From Aspidapion aeneum (lineage: Eukaryota; Arthropoda; Insecta; Coleoptera; Brentidae), in the NCBI GenBank assembly GCA_963576565.1, contig OY755042.1:104895314-104959313 (forward strand): 64,000 nucleotides of DNA, read 5' to 3'. The translations under genes and the position numbers were made by a program. Positions 22,310-32,702 of the stretch are shown here, one piece after another (the first letter of the stretch is position 1; each line of letters opens with the position of its first letter). Under the pieces are notes generated by a model. That model saw nothing but the letters and a program-made list of their open reading frames with translations. It had not been told where the DNA came from and did no database searches.

Positions 22310-24088
22310 TTAATTTGGCAAGAGGCACAGTTTTACAACTGGCCGCTTATAAACACCGGTAACCGTTTTTACCGTCGCAACACGCACCTGACCGTCCCCG
22401 CCGGGATGTAGTTCGATGACCCGACCGACCGGCCATTTCAAAGGCGATTGAATGTGATCACTTGTTATGATAACCAAATCATTTAATTTGATATTTGGGG
22501 ACAAATCAGTCCACTTGTGTCGCTGTTGTAGCGTATGCAAATACTCTATAGAATACCGTTTCCAAAAATCATTATGTAGTTTTTGGATTAGTTGCCATCT
22601 CGAGAGCCGATTTAGGGGAACCTCGGACAAATCTGACTCCGGAATTTCTGAATTAAGGGGTTCAAGTGTCAAAAAATGCCCAGGGGTAAGAGGTTGAAGA
22701 TCGTGTGGGTCTGAAGAGGCAGGAGATAAAGGGCGACTATTCAGTACGGCTTCTATGCGACAGGTAAGGGTGGACATCTCCATGATAGACAACTTCTGGT
22801 CGCCGACGACTCGTACAAAGTGAGTTTTAAAACTTTTGACGCCAGCTTCTGCCAGGCCATTGAAATGTGGACTGAGAGGAGGTCCCAGATGCCAGCGAAT
22901 AGAAAGTCTGGTGGCAGCACTTCTTGCGTAATCCAGTAATTGGTTACGAAACCCTATAAAATTACTGCCTTGATCTGACCAGCATTGCGTCACGCTTCCG
23001 CGTCTGGAAATGAATCGATGGAATGCACCTACGAACCCTTCGGTGGACAGTTCCATGGTTAATTCCAAATGCACGCAATGTGTGGCCGTACAGACAAACA
23101 CACAGACATACGATTTGAAAGCTTTACAACCACGGTAACGATGAGGAATCACAAAGAAAGGTCCACAAAAGTCGATAGCTACACTCGAAAAAGGTTTTAG
23201 TTGATTGATTCGATGAGCGGGAAGTGAACTCATTATGGGCGGTCTATAGGGTTTAGGGTTGATTCTAAAACATTGCAAGCACTTGGATATGGTTCTTTGA
23301 ATTGCCCGTCTGGCAGATAATATCCAAAATTGCTGTAAAAGCAGATTATGTAATGTTTTAAACCCAGGATGAAGATATTGTCGATGAGCGGACTCGATAA
23401 GAAGAGTAGTTAAACGATGGTCACTCGAAAGTAAGACGGGGTGTTTTGCAGAATAAGACAAAAGGTCAGATTTTTGTAATCTGCCACCGACTCTAATGAT
23501 ATTATTCTCATCAAGAAAAGGTGAAAGTTTTCGCAAAGGTTTCGGTATTGGTTTATCCTTAGATAACGCGGAAAAAAGCTCAGAAAAACAAGAACCTTGC
23601 ACGCGTTTGATAAGAAGGTGTAACGCACTTTGCATCTCACCGGTGGTAGGAAAAACAATATTCTCAAAAATAACTTTTTGGTCCGGCGGCTTAGTGGGTT
23701 TTTGATAGGAATGGTTTTGAAAAAGGTTAACTATTCGAAGGACATAACAAATGATACGTTGAATTTTTGATATAGAGGAATATTTGATAAAAAGCTGATC
23801 TAAGAAGTTGACATCAATTATCGCATTGCAACAGACTTTTGGCTTTTCCTCCAGATTAATATCTCCGAAATCAATCGGCATTTTTGGTTTATGAAAATCG
23901 GGCCATTCGTTTTCGGGAGACCACAAAAACGACGGTGCGTTCCACCACATGTCATGTGACATGAGCTGTGAAGGGGTGGCCCCTCGTGACGCAATATCGG
24001 CTGCATTCAAAGCAGAAGGAAAGTAGCGCCACGAGTTTGAGGGAATGATTTCTTGGATTCTACTGACTCGATTTCCAACAAAGGTTTG
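22310..24088 (-). CDS. BEL/Pao pol, integrase part (downstream of the in-frame stop)
   Basis: 593 codons continuing the pol frame after the TGA at 24091-24089; an internal ATG at 24010 would give 566 residues. Counting from that ATG: zinc-binding HHCC domain (H209, H214, C244, C247), then the catalytic core with D280 ('VAIDFCGPF'), D346 ('CWSDQGSNFIG') and E388 ('GLAEAGVKSFK'), a complete DDE triad. The C-terminal domain is of the BEL type ('SPLKWPVGRVIELHPG'). The integrase inserts the cDNA copy into the genome. There are no further stops or frameshifts to the end, 232 bases before the 3' LTR. Confidence 0.93.
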   Translation of the reverse strand, partial: QTFVGNRVSRIQEIIPSNSWRYFPSALNAADIASRGATPSQLMSHDMWWNAPSFLWSPENEWPDFHKPKMPIDFGDINLEEKPKVCCNAIIDVNFLDQLFIKYSSISKIQRIICYVLRIVNLFQNHSYQKPTKPPDQKVIFENIVFPTTGEMQSALHLLIKRVQGSCFSELFSALSKDKPIPKPLRKLSPFLDENNIIRVGGRLQKSDLLSYSAKHPVLLSSDHRLTTLLIESAHRQYLHPGFKTLHNLLLQQFWILSARRAIQRTISKCLQCFRINPKPYRPPIMSSLPAHRINQLKPFSSVAIDFCGPFFVIPHRYRGCKAFKSYVCVFVCTATHCVHLELTMELSTEGFVGAFHRFISRRGSVTQCWSDQGSNFIGFRNQLLDYARSAATRLSIRWHLGPPLSPHFNGLAEAGVKSFKTHFVRVVGDQKLSIMEMSTLTCRIEAVLNSRPLSPASSDPHDLQPLTPGHFLTLEPLNSEIPESDLSEVPLNRLSRWQLIQKLHNDFWKRYSIEYLHTLQQRHKWTDLSPNIKLNDLVIITSDHIQSPLKWPVGRVIELHPGGDGQVRVATVKTVTGVYKRPVVKLCLLPN

Positions 24089-27073
24089 TCAGCGATTAGG
24101 AGGGGATGAAAGCCAGTGCAATACGACTTGCGAATCGCAGAAAGTAACGATATTTGTAAAAGTTATTTTTCCTTCATAGCTAGATAAAACGAAGTCAATT
24201 AATTCGCTTAAAAGAAATGCGCCTAGGAGTTCTAGCCTAGCCAAAGTTTGTGACTTTATAGGCGCGACCCTAGATTTTGCAGATATGAGAGAAACAAATA
24301 TATTGTTTTCCTCTTCTACACGAAAATATACGACGCCTGCGTAGCCTCGAATTGAAGCGTCACAGAAGCCGATGATTTGACAGGTATTGGTTTTTGACAG
24401 TTTGATTTGTCGGGGTAATTGAAAATTGGAAAGAAGCGGGAATTCAGAACGAAGTTTGTTCCAAGAGTCGATGATAGAAGAATCTGGTTCTTCGTCCCAG
24501 CCTATTTTCGATATCCACAACTGTTGCAAAATAAATTTTGCTTGTAGCAACAAGGGACAAAGAAAACCTAAGGGATCGAAGATTGTCCCTATGATAGATA
24601 AAATAGAACGTTTGGTTGGGGGTTTGTCCTTCATTCGGCATTGATAAGAAAAAAGGTCGTTTTTTGGATGCCATTGAAGTCCTAAAACTTTGATAAAGTG
24701 GGGTTCCTCCTTGTCGAAAGAGAGAGGCATTTGACGATCGGACTCTGGCAATGTTGCCAATAACTCAGGACAATTGCTTGCCCATTTTTTAAGTTCAAAT
24801 CCTCCCGACTTCAACAAATCATTGAGTTCTGTTTGAAGGGAGAGAGCTTCAGAAAGCGAAGGGCTAGTTCCCAAGAGATCGTCGATATAGATTGACGTTT
24901 TTAGAACAGTACTAGCCATAGGAAAACGTTCCTTTTCTCTCTCTGCCAGCTCATTTAAGGTACGCATGGCTAGAAAAGGTGAGCATGTCATGCCAAAAGT
25001 GACAGTAGAAAGTTCCCACACTGAAAGTGGGTCCTGTGGAGAAAACCTCCACAATATCCTTTGATAAGGACGGTGATAAGGATTGATAAGGACTTGACGG
25101 AACATCTGTTTGATGTCAGCAATGTAGGCAATAGGATTAAGACGAAACGTAAGGAGTAAAGAAGCAATATCTTTTTGAAGTTTCGGTCCAGATAACAATG
25201 TGTCATTGAGACTAATATTTTTTGGGGTGACTGCTGAACAATCCCAGACTACCCTTAATTTTGTACTCAAGCTTTCCGGCTTTAATACGCAATGATGGGC
25301 TAAAAAACACGATACGTCGACCTTTGGTTGACTAGATAAAACTAAACTCATATGATTAGAATCGATATAGTCTTGCATGAAACTTGAATAGGCAGTGTAC
25401 AGATCAGGATTTTTGATTAATCTATTTTCTAGAAGTAAAAATCTACGATAAGCTTGCGGATAAGTATTTCCTAGGTCAGGGTTTATTTTATTTTTAAACG
25501 GAAGATCTACCATGAATCTACCGCTCGGTTGCCGTACTACACTAGCAGTAAAAATTGATTCTGCCTGTTTTTCTTCCTTTGATAAGATTTGTTTTTTAGG
25601 CAAATGTTCGATTTCCCAAAACCTAGGGAGAATGACCTCTAAAGGAGGTGAATGACTCGTTAAAAAACAACTGGTTCGTTCCGTAAGACTACCTACTTCG
25701 TCAACCTTTCCCATGACGACCCAGCCAAAGATAGTTTCAAGGGCTGAAGGCTGCCCTACCTGTCCAAGAACCCTGCCCTTGAATATCTGTGCGAATAGCT
25801 CGCAACCAATAACCAGGTCCACAGGTCTAGATTTGAAATAAGATGGGTCGGCAAGTTTAAGGTTTCCCAAGTGTTTCCACTGATTATCATTCAAAGAGAA
25901 TGTAGGCATATTGGAACATAGTTGTGGAACCACAATTGCTTCGAAATTAAGTAAAGGAGTGACTTGTCCTTGTGGCTTAATGTGACATTGAACGAGCCCT
26001 TTGGAAGTAAAAGAAGACATCTGATTTAATCCGAATATTTCAGTGGTGTAACTTCGCCTAGGAAGATTAAGACGCTGAATACACTTTTCACTGATGAATC
26101 CTGTCTGTGATCCAGAATCAAGCAGTGCCCTCACAGGTTGAAAATTTCCGCAACCGTCCATAACATCTATTATGGCGGTGCATAAAAGAAAGGTACCTGA
26201 AGGTCCTGAGGCATTTAATGACACATGAAGATTATTGACAGGTGGTGTGTGAATGACAGGACTAGTATCTTGGCTTCCAGACTCTTGATTAGTTTCTAAG
26301 ATATGAGTTAAAGTGTGGTGCCTTTTACTATTGCAAGTCCTGCATGAATATTTTGATTTGCACGTATCTACGTCATGCAAGGGATGAAAACACGCTAGAC
26401 ATAATTTTTTCTGTTTGACGAAAGATAGGCGATCGATAGGTGAGAGATCAAGAAATGTTTGACATTTCGAAAGCACGTGACCTTGATTACACCGGAAACA
26501 TTTTATTCCCGTACTCGAATTAGTTGAGGTGCCAGCCAGTCCTATAAAAGGCGAATTGGATGATTTATAGGTAGGCTTTTGCCCAAACTGATTTCGCATA
26601 GAATTTGAATTTTGATAGGTAGGCTTTTGCCCAGACTGACTTTGCATAGAATTTGATTTTTGATATATAGGCACCTTTTTGGGTGCTGTTGATTGAGGAA
26701 GTGATTCCAAAACTTTACATCTTTTTTCTAGAAATTGAAAAAGTGACTGAAAAGTGGGAATTTCGGTATTAGTATTGGCGTGACTCATTTCGAAATTTGA
26801 ACGCGTTGGAATATCTAATTTTTCTAATAAAATGAAAAAAATAATAAAGTCCCAACTGTCAACGTCAAAGCTAAGTGATTTTAAAATTTCTAGGGATTCA
26901 GAAAAGGTGTCAATTAAATTACGTAATTCTTTAGCTGACTCGTTTTTTAAGGTGGAGTTCATAATTGAGCTTAAAGCATCATTTGCGAGATCTCGCTTGT
27001 TTTGATATCTATTGACTAATTTGTCATAAGCAATTTTATAATTTTGATCAGATAAGCTAATCCCTGATATCAA
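24089..27073 (-). CDS. BEL/Pao gag-pol: capsid end, zinc knuckles, protease, RT, RNase H
   Basis: 995 codons including the stop; the frame stays open upstream of the first ATG to about 27235. From residue 1: gag capsid-like region 1-130; zinc knuckles at 192-204 ('CFRCNQGHVLSKC') and 225-257; aspartic protease with D319-S320-G321 ('LLDSGSQTGF'); RT about 590-800 with the YIDD box at 729-732 ('SIYIDDLLG'); RNase H with 'FCDASIRGYAG' near 903, 'ARLELLG' near 945 and 'FCDSQVVLHW' near 978. It stops at a TGA where BEL elements normally have Trp ('NRW'). This is one base change and the same frame continues into integrase. Confidence 0.93.
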   Translation of the reverse strand: MISGISLSDQNYKIAYDKLVNRYQNKRDLANDALSSIMNSTLKNESAKELRNLIDTFSESLEILKSLSFDVDSWDFIIFFILLEKLDIPTRSNFEMSHANTNTEIPTFQSLFQFLEKRCKVLESLPQSTAPKKVPIYQKSNSMQSQSGQKPTYQNSNSMRNQFGQKPTYKSSNSPFIGLAGTSTNSSTGIKCFRCNQGHVLSKCQTFLDLSPIDRLSFVKQKKLCLACFHPLHDVDTCKSKYSCRTCNSKRHHTLTHILETNQESGSQDTSPVIHTPPVNNLHVSLNASGPSGTFLLCTAIIDVMDGCGNFQPVRALLDSGSQTGFISEKCIQRLNLPRRSYTTEIFGLNQMSSFTSKGLVQCHIKPQGQVTPLLNFEAIVVPQLCSNMPTFSLNDNQWKHLGNLKLADPSYFKSRPVDLVIGCELFAQIFKGRVLGQVGQPSALETIFGWVVMGKVDEVGSLTERTSCFLTSHSPPLEVILPRFWEIEHLPKKQILSKEEKQAESIFTASVVRQPSGRFMVDLPFKNKINPDLGNTYPQAYRRFLLLENRLIKNPDLYTAYSSFMQDYIDSNHMSLVLSSQPKVDVSCFLAHHCVLKPESLSTKLRVVWDCSAVTPKNISLNDTLLSGPKLQKDIASLLLTFRLNPIAYIADIKQMFRQVLINPYHRPYQRILWRFSPQDPLSVWELSTVTFGMTCSPFLAMRTLNELAEREKERFPMASTVLKTSIYIDDLLGTSPSLSEALSLQTELNDLLKSGGFELKKWASNCPELLATLPESDRQMPLSFDKEEPHFIKVLGLQWHPKNDLFSYQCRMKDKPPTKRSILSIIGTIFDPLGFLCPLLLQAKFILQQLWISKIGWDEEPDSSIIDSWNKLRSEFPLLSNFQLPRQIKLSKTNTCQIIGFCDASIRGYAGVVYFRVEEENNIFVSLISAKSRVAPIKSQTLARLELLGAFLLSELIDFVLSSYEGKITFTNIVTFCDSQVVLHWLSSPPNR

Positions 27074-27216
27074 TTTTAAAGGCTCATCCTCGAGATATGA
27101 AAATAAATATTGAAGTTTTCGAACGTTACTTAGACTTTGATTTTGATCTATAATGTTATTAAAAAGATCGAAAAAGCTTGGCCATAATTTTTTATCACCT
27201 CGGAATATGGGAATAC

Positions 27217-27576
27217 CTAACTCTTTGAGTTTTGGAGATTCAGATTCGTTTTGTCGAACATATGATCCCGAAAAGATGGGGCCTCAACCGGAAATATTTT
27301 AGAGTAAACCCCCTTACACGCATAAAAATATTTACGAGCTTCTGAAAGGATCGCATCCTGCGTTTTAAATTCCTCATCGTCCGAGTCGTCTAGCAACATA
27401 ATGACGTCATTATGTGCCAGCATGCATTTATCGAAGGTTTCATCCAAATCGGCATACCTCACTTGAAACTCGTTTCTCGCTCTTTCATCTTTTTCCGCAG
27501 TCTGCGACAACACATAACACTCGGTGATCGCAGATAAAAAACCCTTGCGTTTTTGTACGGCTTTTTTGACAGACAT
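27217..27576 (-). CDS. BEL/Pao gag, N-terminal fragment (frameshifted)
   Basis: Starts most likely at the ATG at 27576 ('MSVKKAVQKRKGF'), which suits a BEL gag N-terminus, rather than 42 bases upstream. It is 119 codons long and largely charged ('LDDSDDEEF'). It closes at 27217 just after 'NLQNSKS'. The adjoining frame immediately continues with gag sequence ('LGIPIFRGDKKLWPSFFDLF'), so a single-base indel near 27215-27245 separates the two parts. BEL elements usually have one long gag-pol frame, so I read this as a lesion rather than programmed frameshifting. Confidence 0.85.
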   Translation of the reverse strand: MSVKKAVQKRKGFLSAITECYVLSQTAEKDERARNEFQVRYADLDETFDKCMLAHNDVIMLLDDSDDEEFKTQDAILSEARKYFYACKGVYSKIFPVEAPSFRDHMFDKTNLNLQNSKS

Positions 27577-27952
27577 GATTTTACCTTTGAAATGACGAAA
27601 TTGTCGGTAAATATACAATTAACGCTAAATTAATGCTTCTGAAATAGAAAAATGACGAATTGTCGAAAATATGCACTAATTTATCGCAATTGATGAAAAT
27701 TATTTTAAATATCGAAATGATATGAAACACCCTAACATATAAATGAGAAATGTTTTTGTTTGTTTTGTTTTGTGGTTCCTTCGCTTTGTTTACTGAATCG
27801 AGCACGCGAAAGGCACGTGAACCGCACGGACAACTTTGTCGTTTCAAATACAATGCGTGCGAAAATTCAAGGCCGCGTTCTTATTGCAAATAATTATTAA
27901 TACCGTCGTATGGATTTATTATTTAAAATAATTCGGTCCAAGGAACACTTTT
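27577..27952 (-). other. BEL/Pao 5' leader
   Basis: 376 bases between 5' LTR and gag. The primer-binding site should lie next to the LTR; the bases there read AAAAAGTGTTCCTTGGACCG in element orientation. A TGG occurs only about 13 bases in, so I could not identify a standard tRNA-complementary site. Confidence 0.5.
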
Positions 27953-28425
27953 TGTTAGCCCGCGGATAGAAAAAACGTTAAATGCAGTGGACTGTATAAA
28001 TTAATTAATGATATCGCGAGCAAACATAAATGTATTGATATGAAATTACGAAATAATCAGACGTCCATAGGTAAAATTGTTGGAACCACACAACGGTAAT
28101 CAGATAAGTGCACTCACCTCCTTTGTAGCCAAATTCTCCTCGTTTCAAGGGGCCCCCGAATGGATCTAATGATGTCACCACGTAGCTGAAGGGTTGAAGT
28201 TTCTAGTTCTATGCTTCAGTACACAAAAATCGAGCACTTTCAGGTGTAGAAATTTGATATAGTTGGAGAACGAAATTAACACGCCTTTTTCTCTAGGCGA
28301 TTGACAAGGATCTCACTGGTTGTTGGTGCGCATGTCCAAATACGCGGAATGCGCTTTGTCCTTCATACAGTTGTGTGTTTTTAAAAATATATATAAACAA
28401 CCGCGAAATTTAGCGGGAGCTAACA
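27953..28425 (-). repeat. 5' LTR of the BEL/Pao element
   Basis: Same length and, by eye, same sequence as the 3' LTR. It is followed on the + strand by ATAAT, the right-hand copy of the 5-bp target duplication. Confidence 0.95.
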
Positions 28426-28430
28426 ATAAT

Positions 28431-29514
28431 TTTTCTGTGAAATTTAAAGTGCTTTGCTATTTTGGCCCTTGTTTTCATCCATTTCATTTATTTTTTTTAT
28501 GTTTCCGGTAATTTTATCTGATTTTACCATTGAATTATACAAGATGAACTAAATCTTTGTGTTATTTGTACAACCCAATGACCAACTTTGCAGAGACAAA
28601 AGAGAGATGAGATTATATTTTTTTAGCGGTTTCCTTACATTGTTTTACCTCATGGGGTAGATCTCGGACTGGGTTGCCGTCTGTCTCATTCTACCCAACG
28701 TAGAATGATGACAGCGGATATTTAGTCCAGATCTCCATTATGACAGAATAATTTTGGAAGTATATTTTTTTTACAATCATTTATTTAAGTGAGTCTTACA
28801 CTACTGACTCAAATGTAGGTACACTGTGACCTGTTGGGAATGTGCATCTACCTATAAGGAACTTTCTATTTGTGTCATTTTGATTCATTTAGGAATCTTT
28901 TAGAATTTTATTTTGTTTATTAGTCAATTTTTTTGGTTATTCTTAATTACACAATTACTCTGGAAGCCTCGGAAGTAAGTAGAGTTTCATTGTTTAGCTA
29001 CAACGTTTGAGTTGAACTGTATTTTATTTAAGATCTTCTTTGTAAAACATTGGTATTAAAACACTGTGGCGCACTTAAAATTTTCTTATTTCTGAACCCC
29101 CCCTTCTCCACTGTATAAAAGTTACCGGGCATATCCATGTTTTACCTAGCTGGAAAATACAGTTCTGCTTCCAGATATTTGTTTAATTATTCAGTAGTTT
29201 TTTAGTGTCAAAAATTGGCACAGCGTTATTGCTCTATTTACAGTGTCACAAAACGGCGGCAACGTCTTTTAGTTGCCACAAATGTCACCCAACGCATTTT
29301 AATTGGCCACACTTGTGCGTAAAAATAGTGCAGCTTTTTTTCTAATTTAAAATATTATTAAAACATGGTCGCAACATAAGAATAAACGAGCATCTTTGAA
29401 TGGTCCATTTTAATTTCGTCCGCCTTTTTGTATTTTGAGATGGCGGACGAAATTAAAATGTAATTAAATATTTATAAATATATAATAATAAAGTTTCGAA
29501 ATGGATGGATGGAT
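28431..29514. other. Non-coding AT-rich stretch
   Basis: No gene recognised. 29425-29465 contains a short inverted repeat, TTAATTTCGTCCGCC / GGCGGACGAAATTAA. Confidence 0.4.
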
Positions 29515-29766
29515 CACTAAAAGGCATCTGATATGAAACGACTATGTACAACGGATAAGCGACGAAAGATTACCAAAGCAGGTCCTAGAATGGCAACCAA
29601 TAGGGTGCAGAAAAAGAGGGCGTCCTATACTAGATTGGCAACAGTCAATCCAAATATCAATGAGTCAAAAAAACCTGTCAGAAAATGATTGTCAGGAGCG
29701 AAGGAGGTGGAGAATAGGCGTCGGATAACGTAGAAAAAAAACGTTCTAAACCGACATAGTAGTAGT
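29515..29766 (+). pseudogene. LINE 3' end fragment
   Basis: Encodes 'HVQRISDERLPKQVLEW', 'GCRKRGRP' and a tail 'QERRRWRIGVG', the extreme C-terminus of the LINE family also at 14395-15065 and 37150-37967. It ends in TAGTAGTAAG, the characteristic tail. Heavily 5'-truncated. Confidence 0.8.
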
Positions 29767-29798
29767 AAGAAAACTATATATTTTTTTTATTTTTGCAT

Positions 29799-29950
29799 TT
29801 AGCTCACACTACTACTATAAGTAGTGTGAGCTATGGTGATCCTAATTTTTTCGAAAAAAAAAAAAGTTGCTCCGATTTCAAAATTTTTTATATATCTTTG
29901 CGTTTCAGATGATTTTGAAACTTTTTTGTTTTGCTGTCTGTCTGTCTGTA

Positions 29951-30001
<51 letters not shown>

Positions 30002-30440
30002 ATGTCTGTCTGTAACGACCAACCCGCATAACTCAAAAACCGCTTGTCCGATTTTAATGAAATTTGGTACCTAAGTTGGGTCTTGGGCCGTGATGGTCCC
30101 ATTTAAAAATGAACAAAATCCACCGAACGCAAGCCAATTAAAAGGGTGGGGGTAGATTCCAAAAATTAGAGTTTATGTGAAAATATGGCGTGTGTGATAT
30201 CAAACGAAAGGTAATTAAGTCTGGAGTTAAAAAAAATGAATTTTAGTTTATTTTTAAAAAAAGGGTGGGGGTAGATGTCAAAAATTAGAGTTTAAGTGAA
30301 AATATGGCGTGTGTGATATCAAACGAAAGGTAATTGAGTCTGGAGTTGAATAAAATATATTTCAGTTTTTGATTATATTAGCTCACACTGTAACTATAGT
30401 ACCTAGTGTGAGCTTAGGTGCCCATAGATTGGCAGAGTAT
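29799..30440 (+). mobile_element. 'TTAGCTCACAC' repeat family, copy 3
   Basis: Full set of parts: opening hairpin AGCTCACACTACTACTATAA..TAGTGTGAGCT (29801-29832), long TCTG array (29936-30013), CATAACTCAAAAACCGCTTG, two GGGTGGGGGTAGAT blocks, closing hairpin TAGCTCACACTGTAAC..GTGTGAGCTTA (30380-30415), CCCATAGATTGGCAGAGTAT. It follows directly on the LINE fragment, separated by a T-rich spacer. Confidence 0.72.
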
Positions 30441-31640
30441 TCTTATATTGTTATTTTTTAAATTTTAATTGACATTTTAGCAGACTGGCTGGGAAAGACG
30501 AAAACTCTTTGAGCATTACACAAAGTTCGTTTAAGTAAGTTTACTTTTCCGGGCAAAGTACCGAAAGCAGACGTTTTTGCATGAGTGTTAGCCGTAAGAA
30601 AAGCAACTTTTCCGTCGTTGAAAACTTGTAATATTCCGGAATAAGTGAGTTGTTTTGTTTAATTTAGCTATAAAGTTTTCGTTTCGTAGCACTGAGAACT
30701 AGTAGATAGTAATATGGCTAAGTCTGGGATTATTTTGAACTATACAAGACTTTAATTAAAACGAAGGATAGGGACATGTAAGCCGTTTTGGCATAGTTCT
30801 AACCGTTTTCGAAATATTCCTTCTCGAAATTGGAAATTGTCGTTTTTGAACTGTCACTATTTCAAAAATGGTTAGACTTAGGTATAGGATATTGTCCATG
30901 AATTATGTCTAGAATTTTCTGAAGAATCCAAAAAATAAATAATATACAGGGGGTTGCATAAATAAAAAAGTTGGTATTGGCCACATGGCACACCCTATAT
31001 AATATATATTTTTTTAATTCGCATTAAAAAATATAAATCGATGTGTCCAAGCGTTTTTCTCAACACGACCTCATTTATTCGTTCTTGAATTTATTCCATT
31101 TGGCTGTTCCACACTGTATTTTTGATTCAAGTATATATTTATTTGATCCAATGATTTATTTTTCTGCATGGCTAAACAGATTTTTCAGCAGTTTTTTTTT
31201 GTTTCAAAAAAATTTTTACTTGCAATTTTAATGCATACGTTGTGCCAAATTGCACCGAAAGAGCGTTTCGCTAAAAACGAAATAAAAATTCAATAACAAA
31301 ACTCTCCTCCATTTCCTTTGTCATGGAAAAACAAAGCCCTTGTGTGCCCTGATCACATACAACAACTATTGCCAATGAAAAATCTGGAGAAACTCCTCCC
31401 GGGTCGAGATGGAGTTGCTTTCCCGTTTGTTTAACGTAGAAAAAACACAGAGGTTCAAGTTGATTTTTAAACAGTTTTGATCATAGAGTTCTTCTAAGGT
31501 AATAGAGATAATTTTAAAAAATAACCACTGTACAGAAACTTTTCCCGTTTATTTTTATACCATATCTAAAATGTTTATTTAAATAAATATCAAAATATGG
31601 TATATATACAAGAGTTTCATAATTTTTTACGTAGTTTAAA
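30441..31640. other. Non-coding stretch
   Basis: No gene recognised. 30946-30990 (ATACAGGGGGTTGCATAAAT ... ACACCCTATATAA) looks like a very short or collapsed TIR element of the common insect TACAGGG type. Confidence 0.35.
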
Positions 31641-31999
31641 AATCTTTTTTATACGACTGTCTTGTAAAAGGGGGTTTTGTGCACGGAGAACACGATCTGA
31701 AAATGGCATTTTGCGCACGCTGTGTGCAAAACGTTTTGCACACGCTTATGTCATTTTTGCGCACGCCTATGTCAATTCCGCATACGGGTCTCCCGTCATT
31801 GTGATTTTTGTTGTTGTCACCCATCAATATAAGTTGGCTTAGTTCCGTAGCAACCGTCACTGCTCGTATGTTTTGTTGATTAGATACGTCAAAAAATTGT
31901 TGAATTTTTAAAGTTTTGTTGTAAAAATGTCGGAAATAAAAACAAGTTAAATTAAAATTTGATTTTTCTTTCTTTATTAGCAGTCGTATAAAAAATATT
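31641..31999. mobile_element. MITE with 'TTTTTTATACGACTG' inverted ends
   Basis: AATCTTTTTTATACGACTG at 31641-31659 pairs with CAGTCGTATAAAAAATATT at 31981-31999 (18 of 19 positions). Inside lies a perfect 22-bp palindrome and three GCGCACGC motifs. A target duplication is not evident. The 81- and 145-codon frames overlapping it show no domain. Confidence 0.55.
31722..31743. repeat. Perfect 22-bp palindrome
   Basis: GTGTGCAAAAC and its exact complement GTTTTGCACAC, back to back without a loop. The same GTGTGCAAA word forms the arms of the hairpin at 32011-32120. Confidence 0.8.
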
Positions 32000-32010
32000 G
32001 TAAAAAACTC

Positions 32011-32120
32011 GTTTGAAAACCTCTTTGCACACTCCCTCGACTTGTAGACCTCGCCTTCGGCTCGGTCTACCAAACTGTCTCGATCGTGTGCAAAGAGTCG
32101 TTTTCAAACCTTGTTGTTTA
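32011..32120. repeat. Long hairpin with nested inner hairpin
   Basis: Outer arms GTTTGAAAACCTCTTTGCAC and GTGCAAAGAGTCGTTTTCAA pair with a 2-base bulge. The loop holds GTAGACC-TCGCCTTCGGCTC-GGTCTAC, a 7-bp stem around a GCC-TTC-GGC mini-stem. Confidence 0.75.
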
Positions 32121-32357
32121 AATAACTATTGTGTCTGAATGTCAAAAAAAATTCTAAATGTCAAAATTTTTTTTCAATATTATTTTAGATTTTTAAAGAT
32201 CTTTTGGTCCTGATTTATATTATTTCGTTTATTAGTTTAGGAGATATATGCGTTTGAAAGATTTAACAACTTAAATTAATTCTCTTTAATATCAAGGCAG
32301 CCATGAAAAAGACAATCGCAGTGACACAAAAAGTGATGCTGTTGCTTTTGTAAGGTA
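32105..32357 (-). repeat. Dispersed repeat, inverted partner of 15480-15745
   Basis: Minus-strand reading matches the copy at 15.5 kb in order. It is cut off on the right by the Tigger-like MITE. Confidence 0.6.
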
Positions 32358-32702
32358 CAGTAGAACCCCGATTATCCGTGCGCGGATTATCCGGGCTGCG
32401 GATTATCCGTGCTATGATTTCCCATCATCGAAATTGTGTTTTTGAAGTTCTAACGAAATAGCGTTACCGAAAATCACTCGACAAAAACCTTATGTAGAAT
32501 TATATTTTTTGTTCTTACTTATGCAATACATACATATAAACTTAGTTTGAACTTATGGGATCTTTTTTTTTCTGTCATATTTTGAGTATATATACAGAAT
32601 ATGTATGTAACATGTAATAAATGAATGTTCGGATTATCCGTGCTTTTCACTTATCTGTGCCTCGTCCGGTCCCGTGGAGCACGGATAATCGGAGTTCTAC
32701 TG
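32358..32702. mobile_element. pogo/Tigger-like MITE
   Basis: 345 bases, ends CAGTAGAACCCCGATTATCC and GGATAATCGGAGTTCTACTG, flanked by TA on both sides (32356-32357, 32703-32704). The GCGGATTATCCG words repeat near both ends. This agrees with Tc1/mariner-superfamily pogo/Tigger termini. No transposase. Confidence 0.88.

Larger units (their letters stand above)
21606..28425 (-). mobile_element. BEL/Pao LTR retrotransposon, 6.8 kb, nearly complete
   Basis: Two 473-base LTRs (21606-22078 and 27953-28425), identical as far as I could compare them, bracket gag and pol read on the minus strand. The 5-bp direct repeat ATAAT flanks the whole element (21601-21605 and 28426-28430). LTR ends are TG..CA. 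Gene order is gag, zinc knuckles, aspartic protease, RT (YIDD), RNase H, integrase, with no envelope gene. Two lesions break the coding region: a frameshift near 27.23 kb and a TGA at 24091-24089. Matching LTRs plus an intact target duplication mean the insertion is recent. Confidence 0.95.

Noticed and set aside
24426..24674. ORFs inside the BEL pol region on both strands
   Set aside because: Shadows of the intact pol frame.
27215..27245. Programmed frameshift in BEL gag
   Set aside because: No slippery heptamer or structure evident, and BEL/Pao elements normally use one frame. A lesion is the simpler reading.
29799..30102. ORFs rich in TDRQ or CLSV
   Set aside because: They translate the TCTG microsatellite.
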